Below, piece after piece: positions 43,827 to 56,068 of a stretch of 64,000 nucleotides of DNA; within the stretch, counting starts at the first letter, position 1; every line of letters begins with the position of its first letter. Under the pieces are notes generated by a model that saw only the letters and a program-made list of their open reading frames with translations, had not been told where the DNA came from and made no database searches. This stretch comes from Capsicum annuum (lineage: Eukaryota > Streptophyta > Magnoliopsida > Solanales > Solanaceae): positions 68,928-132,927 of the forward strand of contig NW_025842280.1 of NCBI RefSeq assembly GCF_002878395.1. The letters are read 5' to 3'. A program made the translations under genes and the position numbers.

Positions 43827-46425
43827 TATAATACCCTAAACTTTCTTTAAGTCAAATCTATTCTCCATAAGAGTTAGTGATGACTTCCTAAATGATTAAT
43901 GTTTAAATAAAATAGAATTTCCCCAATTTTGACTTTTTATCATGTGGGAAATTAAATTATCTTTCCAATGATACCAATTTTGTCCAAATCTGGTATCAGA
44001 GTAAAAAGTTATGGACGTTTTACAGAGAACTGTCAGAACTGCCCAGAAGCAACGGTCTGGCCGATGAACCGTCGAGCTAACAATGTACCATCGCCCAAGT
44101 CATCGCAACTAAGGCAGTGAACGCATCTTCTAGCTAAGTGTGATGGTCAGGACCGATGGACCATCGATCTAGAGATAGACCGTCCCCCAAACCATCGCAG
44201 ACGATGCAGAAAGTTTAGGTTCTGGCCAAGTGCGATGGTTAGGACCGATGGACTATTGAGCCAGCGATGGACCGTCGACCAAATCATTGCCACTTCCGAT
44301 CAGCGATTTTAAGCAATTTTTAAAAGGGTATTTGGGTCTTTTTTCACCCGTTTTAACCTATAATTATACCAGACCAGAACTCATAACTTAATTATTCATC
44401 TACAATACCAAATTAGAATTTATCTCATAGATCAATCCCCAAGAATAAGAAACCCTAGGTGTTTAATTTCAAGTAAAGAATTCAAGCTTTACTTCACCAA
44501 TCTTTAAGAAATCATCCACCCAGGTATGTCAAGTGTTGATTCATGGGTTTCTTTCACCCATAAAGCTCAAGTTCCCCTATTTCAAGTATAAACTTTGGAT
44601 TTCATGGTATGAATTGATATATATATCCATGTTTATGTTGTTGTTTGATTTCCAAGTTAAAGTCTTTAATGACTATCATGACAATATTTTAGTATGTGGT
44701 TGAAATTCTTGCATTGGAAGTGTAAAATGTTGCCATTAAGTATTATTTCAATATTCATTCCTAAGCCTAAAGATATGCATGAAATAAAATGACTAAGAGA
44801 ATAGGAATTATACCTTATGACTCATTTGTGACCAAAATTGATGAATCCATGTTTCTCCCTTAAGTTTGATATGACTCCCACATTATTGTTATACTTTGTA
44901 ATGGATTGACATAATGCTCATGAGATTAGGCTTATGAAATTATGATATGTTTACATGCATTCCTCTTCATGTGTAAGCTTATAGCATGTGAATACTTTAT
45001 GAAAATCCCTAATGATTGTACTATGAATTATTGACTATGGTCATGTATCAAGAAGGATCATGTCTTGTCAGTTTTATTCTATTGAGTCTCAGGGGTACTT
45101 GTACCCGACAATTTTTTTATGTGCCTAGAGCCAGTGTCATATTTTCCAGATACTCTCAGTCAAGCCATGATTCATAGAACTCAGTCAGCCATGTGACTTA
45201 GGAAAACTTAGTAAACTCAGTAATCTCAGAAATTCAGTAATATCAATAGTGTTTCATCGGTCAACAAAACTCAATGAACGCAGTCTAGTTCAGTTCAGTT
45301 AATCATGTTCAGTATCTATTCAGATGGGAGTAGGATTCAGCATCGAGTGAGCCAAAGGATGGGAACTCACCTATTATTAGAGGGTGTGATTCTTAAAAGC
45401 AATCCTTGCACTCTAAAACTACGTAGCCAGCGTAGGTTAAGACATCAAACCTACTAGTTGCCTGTTATATGAGGGTCCCACCATTCTCTTTAGAGTACCT
45501 GTTAGATAAGGGATTACTTACATCTTGTCCTTACCAGTGGCGTAGTATTGCCACCCTTCTAATTGGGGTTACAGATTAGACTCCAACTCAATTATATTAT
45601 CTTATTTGAAGCATGTGGGTTAGATGACTACTTTCCATAGTTACAATCTTAGTCTTAGTAATAGAACTCAGATAGTTTTACAGAATTCAGGACTATCAGA
45701 TATAGTCACCCAGTTCAGTACTAAACTCAGCTAGTTCTATCAGAAATAGGACTGTCAAACACAGTCATTCAGATAATAGTATATCAGTTATACAAAACTT
45801 ATGTTATCAGTATTCAGATTCAGTGATGCTATGATCTCAATCACAGTTCACGTATTTATGCATGTATTCTCACACTCATGTTATTCAGTCAGTTAGTATT
45901 GTTCATACATATAAACCCCTTGTATTCATCCTACCTCACTTACATACCAGTACATTTAATCAAAATAACACATTTATGCTATGTTGTTTTATACCATAGG
46001 TTCAGAAGCACGAGATCCAGAGCACCCTTAGTAGATCAGACGTTCAACAGACAGACTAGCAGTGAGTCCTCATCATTTGAGGATGTTATTATTTGATTAT
46101 TTCATTCCTTTAGTACTTAGTTTATTTTAGCAGTTGGAGTTAATTGGTGACATGTCCTATCAACTCCTCATTCAGACAGTTTAGAGGCTTTCAGACTATA
46201 GTATGTTCAGACAGTTATTTCAGTTTTATTTTGGTATTGATAAACCATATTGCCAGATATTATGTTTAATCAGATATTTGAACCTTATGGCCTTTCAGCC
46301 TTTTTTTGCATTTATATAGTATATTATTTAGTGATTAGTATAGATATCGGTCATGGGTTAGCTTGTGGTCCTTCGGGGTCATAAGAACCGTGTGGCATTC
46401 CGGGTACCAGATTCGGGGTGTTACA
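43827..46425 (+). repeat. 3' LTR of element B (about 2.6 kb)
   Basis: It follows the polypurine tract CCTAAGGGGGAGATAT. The terminal TG has mutated to TA (TATAATACCC). Donor-like CAG|GTATGT has its intron side from 44524; the hairpin CTACGTAGCCAGCGTAG is at 45419-45435. Three GATGGACCGTCG-type units lie at about 44048-44290. It ends GGTGTTACA followed by TSD GTACC. Confidence 0.9.
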
Positions 46426-46430
46426 GTACC

Positions 46431-46861
46431 TTATGTAGCTCTTACACCAGGGTCAAACAGTTTACATCTTTTAGCCAGCAGGTGATAAGTTCTCCTATTT
46501 CGAGAACTCCAGACAATTGTAGATCATGTACTATATTTTATATTTTCCATATATAATGATTAATGGTAGTTGGAGGCATGTCTCAGCTATCTATAGTTAG
46601 TATAGTAGAGTCTTCATAGATGTCAGTTAGAGTCATGAAATGTTAATTTCAATTGTCTTTTTAGTTTTATCAGATTGTAAATTTTTATCAGTTGCATACT
46701 TATTTAGATTATATTATAATTATGTTTCCGCATAATAGAACTAGCTATTTAATATATCCTAATTTAGTTGCACAACAATATTCCAGTTCATGGGTTAGCT
46801 TGGGATCACTTTTGGTTCCAAGAACCGTGTTACGACTTGGGGGTAGTCTCGGGTGGTGAAA
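46431..46861 (+). repeat. 5' LTR of element C, second part
   Basis: It continues C's LTR after the B insertion and aligns with about 61616-62048. It ends GGTGGTGAAA, where sister LTRs have GTGACA, so the border is inferred from the primer-site-like CGTATCAAAGCC three to five bases later. Confidence 0.85.
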
Positions 46862-48757
46862 AACTTCGTATCAAAGCCCAGAGTTCAAGTGTCCTAGGGT
46901 GTCTATGAAGCCGTGTCTAGTAGTGTCTTGCAGAATGGTATGGAGATGTCTGTACTTTTCTTCGAGAGGCTGTAGGACACTTAGGAAATGTTTCCCTTTT
47001 TTTATATCTCAGATTATGCAGTAGTGGTGTTCCCTCAGGAACTTATACAGAATCTTATGTTAATCCATTTATACCAACTCTGCCTTATTCTTGAGGCAAC
47101 AAAAATAGTCAAGCTCAAATCCTTACTGATAGATATTTCTCAGGCAGTCCCCACAAATAGCTATGGGATTGCATAAGGGCTCAAAATTATCCCACCAGTG
47201 CCTTTATGTTCCAAAGTGTGAAATATTTCATTCAGGTTCATGAAAAAAATTTCATTGAGCTGAAGTTAGATATGTTTTCAGATCCTTTTTCAGAATCTTC
47301 TGATAGCATATGACCTAGAGATAGAAGCATGAACCTAGAAGTTTAGTAGTAGTAAAGTGGGGATAGTGTTATCTAAATTTAGTGAATTATTTATCCATGG
47401 GGCTATTTGTATAAAAGGTGAATCAGTAGGCTTGAAATAGTAGAAGCTAGAATTTAAGTTTGTTGATTCAAAATTATATGTTGTTGATGTTGGGTATGTT
47501 GGTGTAATGGTAATTCTCATGGTTTAGATATGATACTAGTAGTCTATGAAGTATATTAGTATGGTTAATTGAAGGTTTGGGGATATCTATGTTAGGTGTT
47601 AGAATATAAGTTTGAATATTTGAAAATTGAGCTAATAGAAAGAAGATTTAAAGCTCTAAATGGTGTAAACTCAGGTTATAGTGATACTCATGAAGATTCT
47701 AAGTTAGTCAGTATTTGAGCTATTATATGATGAATATTGTGTCTATAGAAATATAAGAGTTGTATCTCAGAAGGAAGTACTAGCAACAAGTTTTACAGTT
47801 TCAAGTGTAGTCTTTCAGGTTGAGTTTATTATTTATGTCTATTGTTATATCTCGGACCCTAGAATAAAATGGTTGCAGTTCAGTTTAGATTTTATTAAAG
47901 GAGTCCATAGACTTAGAGTGATGGCTTAAAGCTAAGGGGGAGATGATAGGACAAGGAACCAAGTCAGGCTCTAAGATTCTAATAGTGATGTCAGTGTATT
48001 GTAGAACATCAACAGGGGAGGAAGATGCCCGACCAATTCTCATCTCAGTGCAAAGTTTTATATTTCAGTCATCACAATATCTGCTCATGCCTTACATGTC
48101 ATCTCCATGATCATAATTCATGTTCATGCACATAATAGAGAATCATGCACTCTCTCAGTTCCTAGTATAAGGAGTTCCAGTTCCCTCAGCAATACAAATC
48201 ATGTTCCATGAATTTATGAACTCCAAACTCAGGTCATGCAACTCATGACTCATGTACTCATGCTTTACAGTATGCTCAGTTCCCATAACTCATGATACAC
48301 TTTTAATGATCAGCGAAATTCATATTATGTCATATATATCCTAAGTTTTGATCTCCGTAATGAATCCATGCAGTGGATACTCTATTCCTTAGGACTCAGT
48401 TGAGTGTACAAGTTATGCATATTATTCTTTCATATTTCAGGTCCTTATGTTCTAACCTTTTAGTAACCTCTCCTTAGGTTGAGATAGTGATGATGAGTAC
48501 CAGTTTAGATGGGACAGAGTAGTGTTATGGTGTGATGTGCAGTACCTAGGAATTACGAGTTAGGCTTGAACATGGTGAGAGCTGGTAGTTCAACTCAGAT
48601 TTGGCGGGAGTAGTTATATGTACCCGTGCGAGTATTTAAGGAGCGAGGCAAAGCTTGAATTGGGCAGTTGCATTGCCTAAGGCCTAGTATTTCTATCCTA
48701 GTTTATGTTTCATAGGCCAAAGTTCCATATTACAGAAATTTTTCCATGTTGCAATTC
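46862..48757 (+). other. Internal region of element C, 5' part: primer site and unrecognised sequence
   Basis: It opens with a decayed Met-tRNA site (CGTATCAAAGCC, about 46867-46878) and a gypsy-type leader ('ctaggg..ctgtaggacac'). After about 47180 I recognise nothing. The open frame 46988-47176 has no gag signature, and a polypurine-like CTAAGGGGGAGATG lies near 47933. The remainder to 48757 is non-coding. Element E interrupts at 48758. Confidence 0.65.
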
Positions 48758-51085
48758 TGTAAGACTCTGTAAGATCTTAGATCAATATAGCTCATTATTG
48801 CATGTTAAAGGGGTCCAAGTTTTAGAAAATTTCACTAAGTGTTAGAACTTAGTCATTTCCAAAGCCCTTTAAACTTATATAATTTTATTTTTGATATTTT
48901 TGACCTTGGAATATTATTTTTTAAGTTGATACATGATCGGGGTTGTTGATAGTACATCTCGGGTGAGTTTTAAAATTTTTGGACAAGAGTAGGGGTGTGT
49001 TTGGATCACTGAAATAGTAGCAACACCGGGTTAAACCCGCGGCACGCCCTTTAGTGTACTGCTAGGGATGACCACAGCAGAGCTCATGGTGTGAGAGGTC
49101 AGTCCAGTGGTCTAGATCCCACGGAGCATGCCTCATCGCTCGCCCCTTATTTTTCCAACTTTTGTTCTCATTTTTGCAAGGGCAATTGGGTCTTTTCCCT
49201 TCACCCAATTGGTCCATAACATGGAATTGAGGGTCCCAAAAGCATAATTTTTCATCTTATTCACAAAATTATCCTAAATGAAAATATTCTCTCTTAAGAA
49301 CAAACCCTAGCCTCTTTAAAAGAAACAAGGCATTCAAGCTTAATTTTTAAGAAAATCATCAAGAACCTTCAAAAATTCATCAATCAAGGTATGCGTGGTG
49401 TTCATCCATGGGCCCTTTTCACCCGTGGAGTCCAAGAATCCATATTTGTGTTTTAAAATATGAAATTACATGTTTATGATTAATTATCTCCATGAAGATT
49501 TTCTTACGAATCTTGATTAGACATTATGTTTGCAATCGTTTTTCATAGGAATTAACCCTTACATATTGGAATAATGATATTTTCATGTTAAATCCTTGGT
49601 TATTCATTTTAGAATTAAAGATATGTTATTACTACATGTTTAAATCATTCCCATGCTTTAACTTATGGCCCTCATGTGTTTGATGAAATGCCTAAGTATT
49701 GAATTTTGAATAATGATCCCCTTTTATGCTTCCAAAGCTCTCATGTGTTCCCATTGTCATTCCCTTGAGTCCTAGAGGGTTATGAGCACCCGTTACTTAA
49801 CTATTTACATTGTTTCCGTATTTATAGAATGGTTTGAGATAAACCATGAGCATCTTCATTCAGCCAGTTAATATGATCAGTTGTTAGTTCAGTTAAACAT
49901 AGTTCAGTGCAACTATTAGTGTCAGTTCAGTTGGGAGTAAGATTTAGCACAGAGCGAACCTAGGGATGGGAGCTCACACATCATTTAGGAATGGGTCCTT
50001 GGTAGCAATCCTAAGTTCTAAAACTATGTAGCCAAAGTAGGATTATGAGATGTCACCCAACAATTTAGGACTAACAATCTCAGAGAAGTCATCCGCCAGT
50101 TTTAGACTGACAATCTCTTAAGGGTCACCCACCAGTTTAGGACTGACTCATTAGTCTTTTAGGATAGTAGCTTAGCGGATCCATATAACCATTTTAGTAC
50201 CCTTGGCACAGTACTGAAACCTTTCCAATTATGGTTACAAATTGGACCCCCGATTAGCTCCGATTAGGACATGTCGATTAGATGATACATCCTATTGTCT
50301 CAGTTCAGTCTCCAGTACAAAATTTAATTCAGGTTTTCTTGACCATAGCATACAGTTTATTATTTATTCAATTATCAAATTTTAGTATTTCAGTTTACAG
50401 ACTATTTCATTATCATGTTTATGCTTGGTCATGCATTCTCAAATTTTACAGATTTCACGTAATTATGCATCAGTTATTTTATGTTATTCAGTCAACCATT
50501 ATCTCATGTTATTCAGTTAGTCAATATTTTATGCACATGAAACTATGTATTTTAGCCTAACCTTATCTCATATACTAGTACATTCAAAGTAATGACCACA
50601 TATTTTTTTTGCGCTATGATGTCTTATATCATAGGTTCAGATGCTTAGTTTCCTAACCGTGCTTAGACAGTTCAGCCTATTTGCAGCAATAGTTTTGGTG
50701 AGTCCTTATATGTCGAGGACTTATTATGTTATTTCAGTATTCCCATATTTTGTTTTAGTTAGTTTATTTTGGATTTATTTGGGACCTATCCCATCAACTC
50801 TTCAGTCAGTTTAGAGGCTTTCAAATATACAGTCAGTCGGTTAGATTAGTCGGTTTTATCAAATATTTTCTGTTATTCGAACACGTTTTAATAAGTATTT
50901 CAGTATCCAAATTTACATTATATTACCAATATTGAAACCTTATGACATTGTCAATTTACTTTCGCACATATTTATTTTGTTACTTCATACAACATTCACA
51001 GCAGGTACCAGCTCATGGGTTAGCTTGTGGTCACTTGTGACCATAAGAATCATTATTCTGACTGGGGGTAGCTTGGGATGTGACA
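48758..51085 (+). repeat. 5' LTR of element E (about 2.33 kb)
   Basis: It starts TGTAAGACTC and ends GATGTGACA. Donor-like AAG|GTATGC has its intron side from 49389; the leader hairpin is decayed (50024-50040, CTATGTAGCCAAAGTAG). It shares the conserved leader block with C and B although the LTR start differs. Confidence 0.88.
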
Positions 51086-51306
51086 AAACTTAATATCATA
51101 GCTAAGGTTTTAAATATTTCTAGGGAGTCTAAAAGCTACATTGAGTAGAGTCTTATGCATGGGTATGAAGCACGCCACATTTATGGACAAAAGTCTGCGA
51201 GACGTTTTAGGGAGATTTTCTCTTCTTTTAGTGTTTATCTCATGTGAAAGAGAAGGATCTCTATTTAAACTCTCTTTCTAATTCATTTTTCCTCCCGTTT
51301 ATAGAT

Positions 51307-52445
51307 AATGCCTCATAAAAAAAACATTGAAAGGAGAAATAGAAATTAGCCTACACCTCTGCTTGTTTAGGAAGATCCCCCTAATAAGCATGTCTCTCAT
51401 GCCGAATCTAAAGCTACATTCACTACCTTAGCTCACTCAGTAATAGCTCAAAATAATTATCAAGATGCTACCCGAGTCAATCCAATTGCCAACACAGCTG
51501 CATCTAGGATTCAGGACTTAAGCCAAATGAACCCTTCTTTATTTTTGGGATCCATGTCTGAAGAGGATCCGTAGGAATTTATTGATATGGTTCAGTAGGT
51601 AACTGATATTATGGGTGTTATGTCTAGTGTGAGTGCAAAGTTGGTTGCTTACCAGTTGTAGCTCACACCTAGTTTAAGTAGTGGAAGGAGGATAGAGGCT
51701 CAAATACAGGGCCTGTAGAGTGGAGAGTATTTCCTACAACCTTTTTAGATAGGTTTTTTCCTTTATAGTTAAGGAAAGATAAGATACAAGATTTTATTAA
51801 TTTGAAGCAGGTTAGTATGAGTGTGAAGGAGTATTTGCCTAAGTTTACTCAATTAGTGAGGTATGCTCCTCATGTGGTGTCTGATAATAGGTGTAGAATG
51901 AGTAAGTTTATTTCTGGTGTAGCTGATAGTGTGGTCAAGGAGTGTAGGACCTCTATATTGACTAAGGAGATGGACATATCTAGGCTTATGGCCCATGCTC
52001 AACAGAATAAGGAACAAAAGCTTAAGGAGAGAATAAGAGAGCCAGAATAGGTGGCTTTAATTTTTCTTATCCAAAGTCAAAGGGTTGTAACCATTCTCAA
52101 TTCCATCAAAAATTCTCATCCCCAACTCTGTTTTCAGTTAGTACCCTAGTACTAAAGTTCAGGAATGAAAGTTGAGATAGGGTGCCAGGTCCTAAGCCCT
52201 AGGGTAGTGTGAATAGTGATCTTACTAATCTGCTCTACGAGAAATATGGTAGAAATCATCAGGGTAAGTGTAAATCTGGTAGTGATATATATTTTGGGTA
52301 TGGTAAGCTAGGCCATAGGATTAGGGAATATCGAATAGTTGCTCAAAGGGGAAAAGACTTGTGCCAACAAGGCCAGTCCAATCTGTCATCAACTTCAGCA
52401 GGTCCCAACTCAGTAGGGAGATACTTCCAATGGCACCAGTGAATA
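51307..52445 (+). pseudogene. Broken gag of element E
   Basis: The ATG at 51307 (M-P-H-K) lies three bases after an acceptor-like CCTCCCGTTTATAG. The capsid core is open at 51802-52050 (S-V-K-E-Y-L-P-K-F-T-Q-L). The zinc knuckle at about 52289-52335 reads Y-F-G-Y-G-K-L-G-H-R-I-R-E-Y: all three Cys are Tyr and only His remains, so nucleic-acid binding is lost. Stops interrupt the first 160 codons, for example TAG near 51572 and 51596. Confidence 0.85.
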
Positions 52446-52499
52446 GCGCCAGCACATACCGTATTCACTTCAGTCCTAATAGGATCAGAAAAGTTCTCC

Positions 52500-55400
52500 T
52501 GATATGGTTATAGGTATGTTACAGGTCTTTCACCTTCATATTTATGCATTATTAGACCCCTACCTTTACGTTTTTGTAACCCCCTATATAGTTGTTAATT
52601 TTGGTGTCATCCCCAAGACTTTAGCAGAACCCTTCTCAGTGTAGCCAGGCAGGTATACAAAAACTGTCCGATCACAATATCCTAGAAAGTCACTTTAGTA
52701 GATCTTGTGGAATTAGAGATGATCGATTTTAATGTCATTCTCGACATGGATTGGCTCCACTCATTCTATGCTTCAATTAACTGTAGAAATAGATTCGTTC
52801 AGTTTTAGTTTACAGATGAACCCATTATTAAATGGAAGGGTAGTACTTCAGCACTTAGGGGTCAAATTATGTCATATCTTAAGCGAGAAAGATGGTATGT
52901 AAGTGGTATGTTTACCATCTGGTTCGAGTTAGAGACTCTAGTTCTAAGACTCCCAATCTCAAGTTAGTTTCAGTAGTAAGGAAGTTTTTAGATGTATTCC
53001 CTAAAGATCTTTCCAGAGTTCCTCCTAAAAGGACAATTGACTTCAGAATAGACATCCTTCTAGATATGCAGCCTATCTCTATTCCACCCTATAGAATAGC
53101 TCCAGCTGAGCTTATAGAGTTTAAAAAATAGTTGAAAAATCTCTTAGATAAGGGATTTATCAAGCCCAGTGTTTCTTCATAGGGCGCTCTAGTCCTTTTC
53201 GTGTGTAAGAAAGATGGTTCTCTTAGAATGTACATCAATTACTGTCAGTTGAAAAAATTCACAATCAAGAATCAATATCCAATCCCCAGGATAGATGACT
53301 TGTTCGATAAACTTTAGGGTGCCAGTTATTTCTCTAAGATAGATCTCAAATCTTGCTATCATCAATGCAGAGTCAGAGAATATCACATTTCAAAAATATC
53401 TTTCAAAACCCGGTATGGTCACTTCAAATTTCTAGTTATATCTTTTGGAAAAATGAATTCCCTAGCAACTTTCATGGACTTGATGAACAAAGTGTTCAAG
53501 AAGTACTTGTATATGTTCTTCATAGTCTTCATTGATGATATTCTTGTCTACTCTGATAATGAAAATGATCATGCAGACCATCTTAGAATCATATTGCAGA
53601 CTCTTAGAGCCCATAAGCTATTCGCCAAATTTAGTAAGTGCAAGTTTTGGCTAATACTAGTAGCTTTTATTGGACATATTATTTTCAGTGATGGCATTAG
53701 AGTTGACCCTTAAAAGATCGAAGCACTGAGAAACTAGACTAGGCCTCTCTCTTCATTAAATATTAGGAGTTTCTTAAGTTTGAATGGCTATTATTGATGG
53801 TTTGTTGAAGGGTTTTCATCCATTGCATAACCCATGTCTCGATTGACTCCAAAGAAAGTTAAGTTTCAGTGGTCAGATTCATGTGAAAAGAGTTTTCAGG
53901 AGTTGATGACTTGACTCACCTCAGCCCCAGTCTTGACTTTACTAGATGGTTCAGAGGAATTTGTTGTTTACTATGATACTTCCATAGTTGGGCTTGGTTG
54001 TGTGTTGATGCAGAGAGGTAAGGTCATAGCCTATGCCACTAGACAACTTAAATCCCACAAAAAGAATTACCCTGCCCATAATCTTGAATTAGCAGCTATT
54101 ATTTTTTCCTTAAAAATTTGAAGGCACTACTTTTATGGGGTTCATGTTGATGTGTTCTTGGATCACAAAAGTTTGCAGTATGTGTTCTCCTAAAAATATT
54201 TGAATCTTCGTCAGAGAAGATAGTTAGAATTGTTGAAAGATTATGATATGAGTGTATTGTATCATCTGGGCAAGGATATTGTAGTTGCAGACACCCTTAG
54301 TAAATTGTCTATGGGTAGTGTTGCTCATGTTTAGAATGATAAGAAGAAGTTATTCCAAGAGGTTCATCAGCTTGCTAGATTAGGTGTTCGGTTAGTTGAT
54401 TCAGCCGAGGGTAGTATATAGGTTCAGAATAGTTTAAAAATCAAGATAGGGATTCTAGTTTGGTTAAGTTGAAAGAAACAGTTAGAGATCAGAAAGTGGA
54501 GGTTTTCTCCCAAGGGGGAGATGATGTGTTGCGATATCAGGGTAGATTATGTGTGTCGTGTGTTGATAGGTTGAGACAGTGGATATTAGCAAAAGCATAT
54601 GGTGTTCATTACTCTATTCCCCTAGGATACACTAAGATGTACCATGATTTATGGGAAATATATTGGTGGAGTGGTATGAAGAGGGATATTATGGAGTTGG
54701 TAGCTAAGTATCCTAATTGTCAGTAGGTTAAAGTTGAGTATCAGAGTCCTAGTGGAATAATGTAGGAGTTCAATAACCTTACATGGAAGAGGGAAGATGT
54801 GAACATGGATTTTATGATAGGCTTGCCTTGTATTCATTGTCAGCATGATTCGATATGGGTCATTGTAGACAGAATAACCAAATCAACCTACTTTTTGCAA
54901 GTCTAGACTTCCTATTCAGCCGAGGATTATGTCAAAATCTATCTTAAAGAGTTGGTTAGGTTGTATGGGTTCCCGTTGTATATCATTTCAGATAAAGGTA
55001 CTTAGTTTACCATTCACTTTTGGAAAGATTATCAGAAGGTTTTTTGTACCCAAGTTCATCTTAGTACATGGTCAGGAAGAGAGGACCATTCAAACCCTAT
55101 GGGACATATTGAGAGCATGTGTTATTGATTTTAAGGGTAGTTGGGATAATCATTTTCCATTGATTGAGTTTTCCTACAATAACAGTTATCACTCCAGTAT
55201 TCAAAAGACTCCATTTGGGGCTCTTCATGGGAGGAGATATAGATCTCCTATTAGTTGGTTTGAGGTAGGTGAGACTGCACTGATAGGGCTTAATTCAGTA
55301 TTTGATGCGATGGAGAAAGTTTAGATAATCAGGGAGAGGCTTAAGACAACCCAAAGATGATAGAAATCCTTCACAGATGTGAGGAGAAGAGATCTTGAAT

Positions 55401-55840
55401 TTGAGGTTGGTGATTTGGACAATGTGAAAATCTCTCCCATAAAGGGAATGAAGAGATTTGGTAAGAAAGGGAAACTCAGTCCCCGATATGTTATCCCTTA
55501 TAGAATCTTGAGTTGTTATGGGACGGTAGTGTATGAGATTGAGTTGCCTACAGATTTGACATCAGTACATCCAGTGCTCCATATTTCCTTGCTGAAAAAG
55601 TGTATTAGTGATCTAGCTGTAGTTGTTCCATTAGAAAGCACAGACATCAGGATAGCTTTTCTTACAAAAATCCCTGTTGATATCCTTGATCGTCAGATTT
55701 GCAGACTAGGGAACAAAAAGGTTCCATTGGTCAAGGTTCTTTGGCGGAATCAATCCGTTGATGGAGCCACTTGGGAAGCAGAAGAAGATATACATACCAA
55801 TTACTCTTATTTTTTATCCATAAACTCAGACTCAACTTAA
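52500..55840 (+). pseudogene. Broken pol of element E (protease to chromodomain-like end)
   Basis: Protease fragments at about 52545-52800 (A-L-L-D-P; D-M-D-W-L). RT from 52892 ([17 protein letters not shown]), palm F-I-D-D-I-L-V-Y-S near 53533, in several frames. RNase H 53933-54330 (Y-A-T-R-Q-L-K). Integrase zinc region 54460-54726 (K-M-Y-H-D-L), catalytic core about 54790-55324 (E-R-T-I-Q-T-L). The C-terminal domain 55379-55840 is open for 153 codons with R-Y-V-I-P-Y-R-I-L and the chromodomain-like D-G-A-T-W-E-A-E. It ends before 'ggtaacat', like its relatives. Confidence 0.88.
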
Positions 55841-56068
55841 GGTAACATATTTCCTTAGATTATCTCTTTTCCATTCTTAGTTCCATCCATATAATCATCT
55901 TTATGTCATTTTATGCATTCGCAAATTAGTTTAGTCATTCATCATGATTCAGACTCAGTTATGTAACCATGTTTTCAATTATGCATATTTAGTATGCAAT
56001 CTTAATTTTTTAGAATTCTCAGCTTAATCAGTCTCATTCGAGGACGAATGTTCCCAAGGGGGTGATAT

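Larger units (their letters stand above)
40201..46425 (+). mobile_element. Element B: internally deleted Ty3/gypsy chromovirus inside the 5' LTR of C
   Basis: It starts TGTAGTACCCC at 40201, ends GGTGTTACA at 46425, and is flanked by TSD GTACC (40196-40200 and 46426-46430). Removing B and one TSD rejoins C's LTR so that it aligns with 61590-61640 of the 3' LTR. The 5' part keeps only about 570 bases of LTR and then jumps into pol just before the L-D-V-F-P-K-D-L motif, so the rest of the 5' LTR, gag and protease are missing. By hand about 17 of the first 190 LTR bases differ, fewer than for C or E. Confidence 0.92.

Noticed and set aside
47335..47520. Minus-strand frame in the internal region of C
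   Set aside because: No motif, no start context, low complexity; chance frame.
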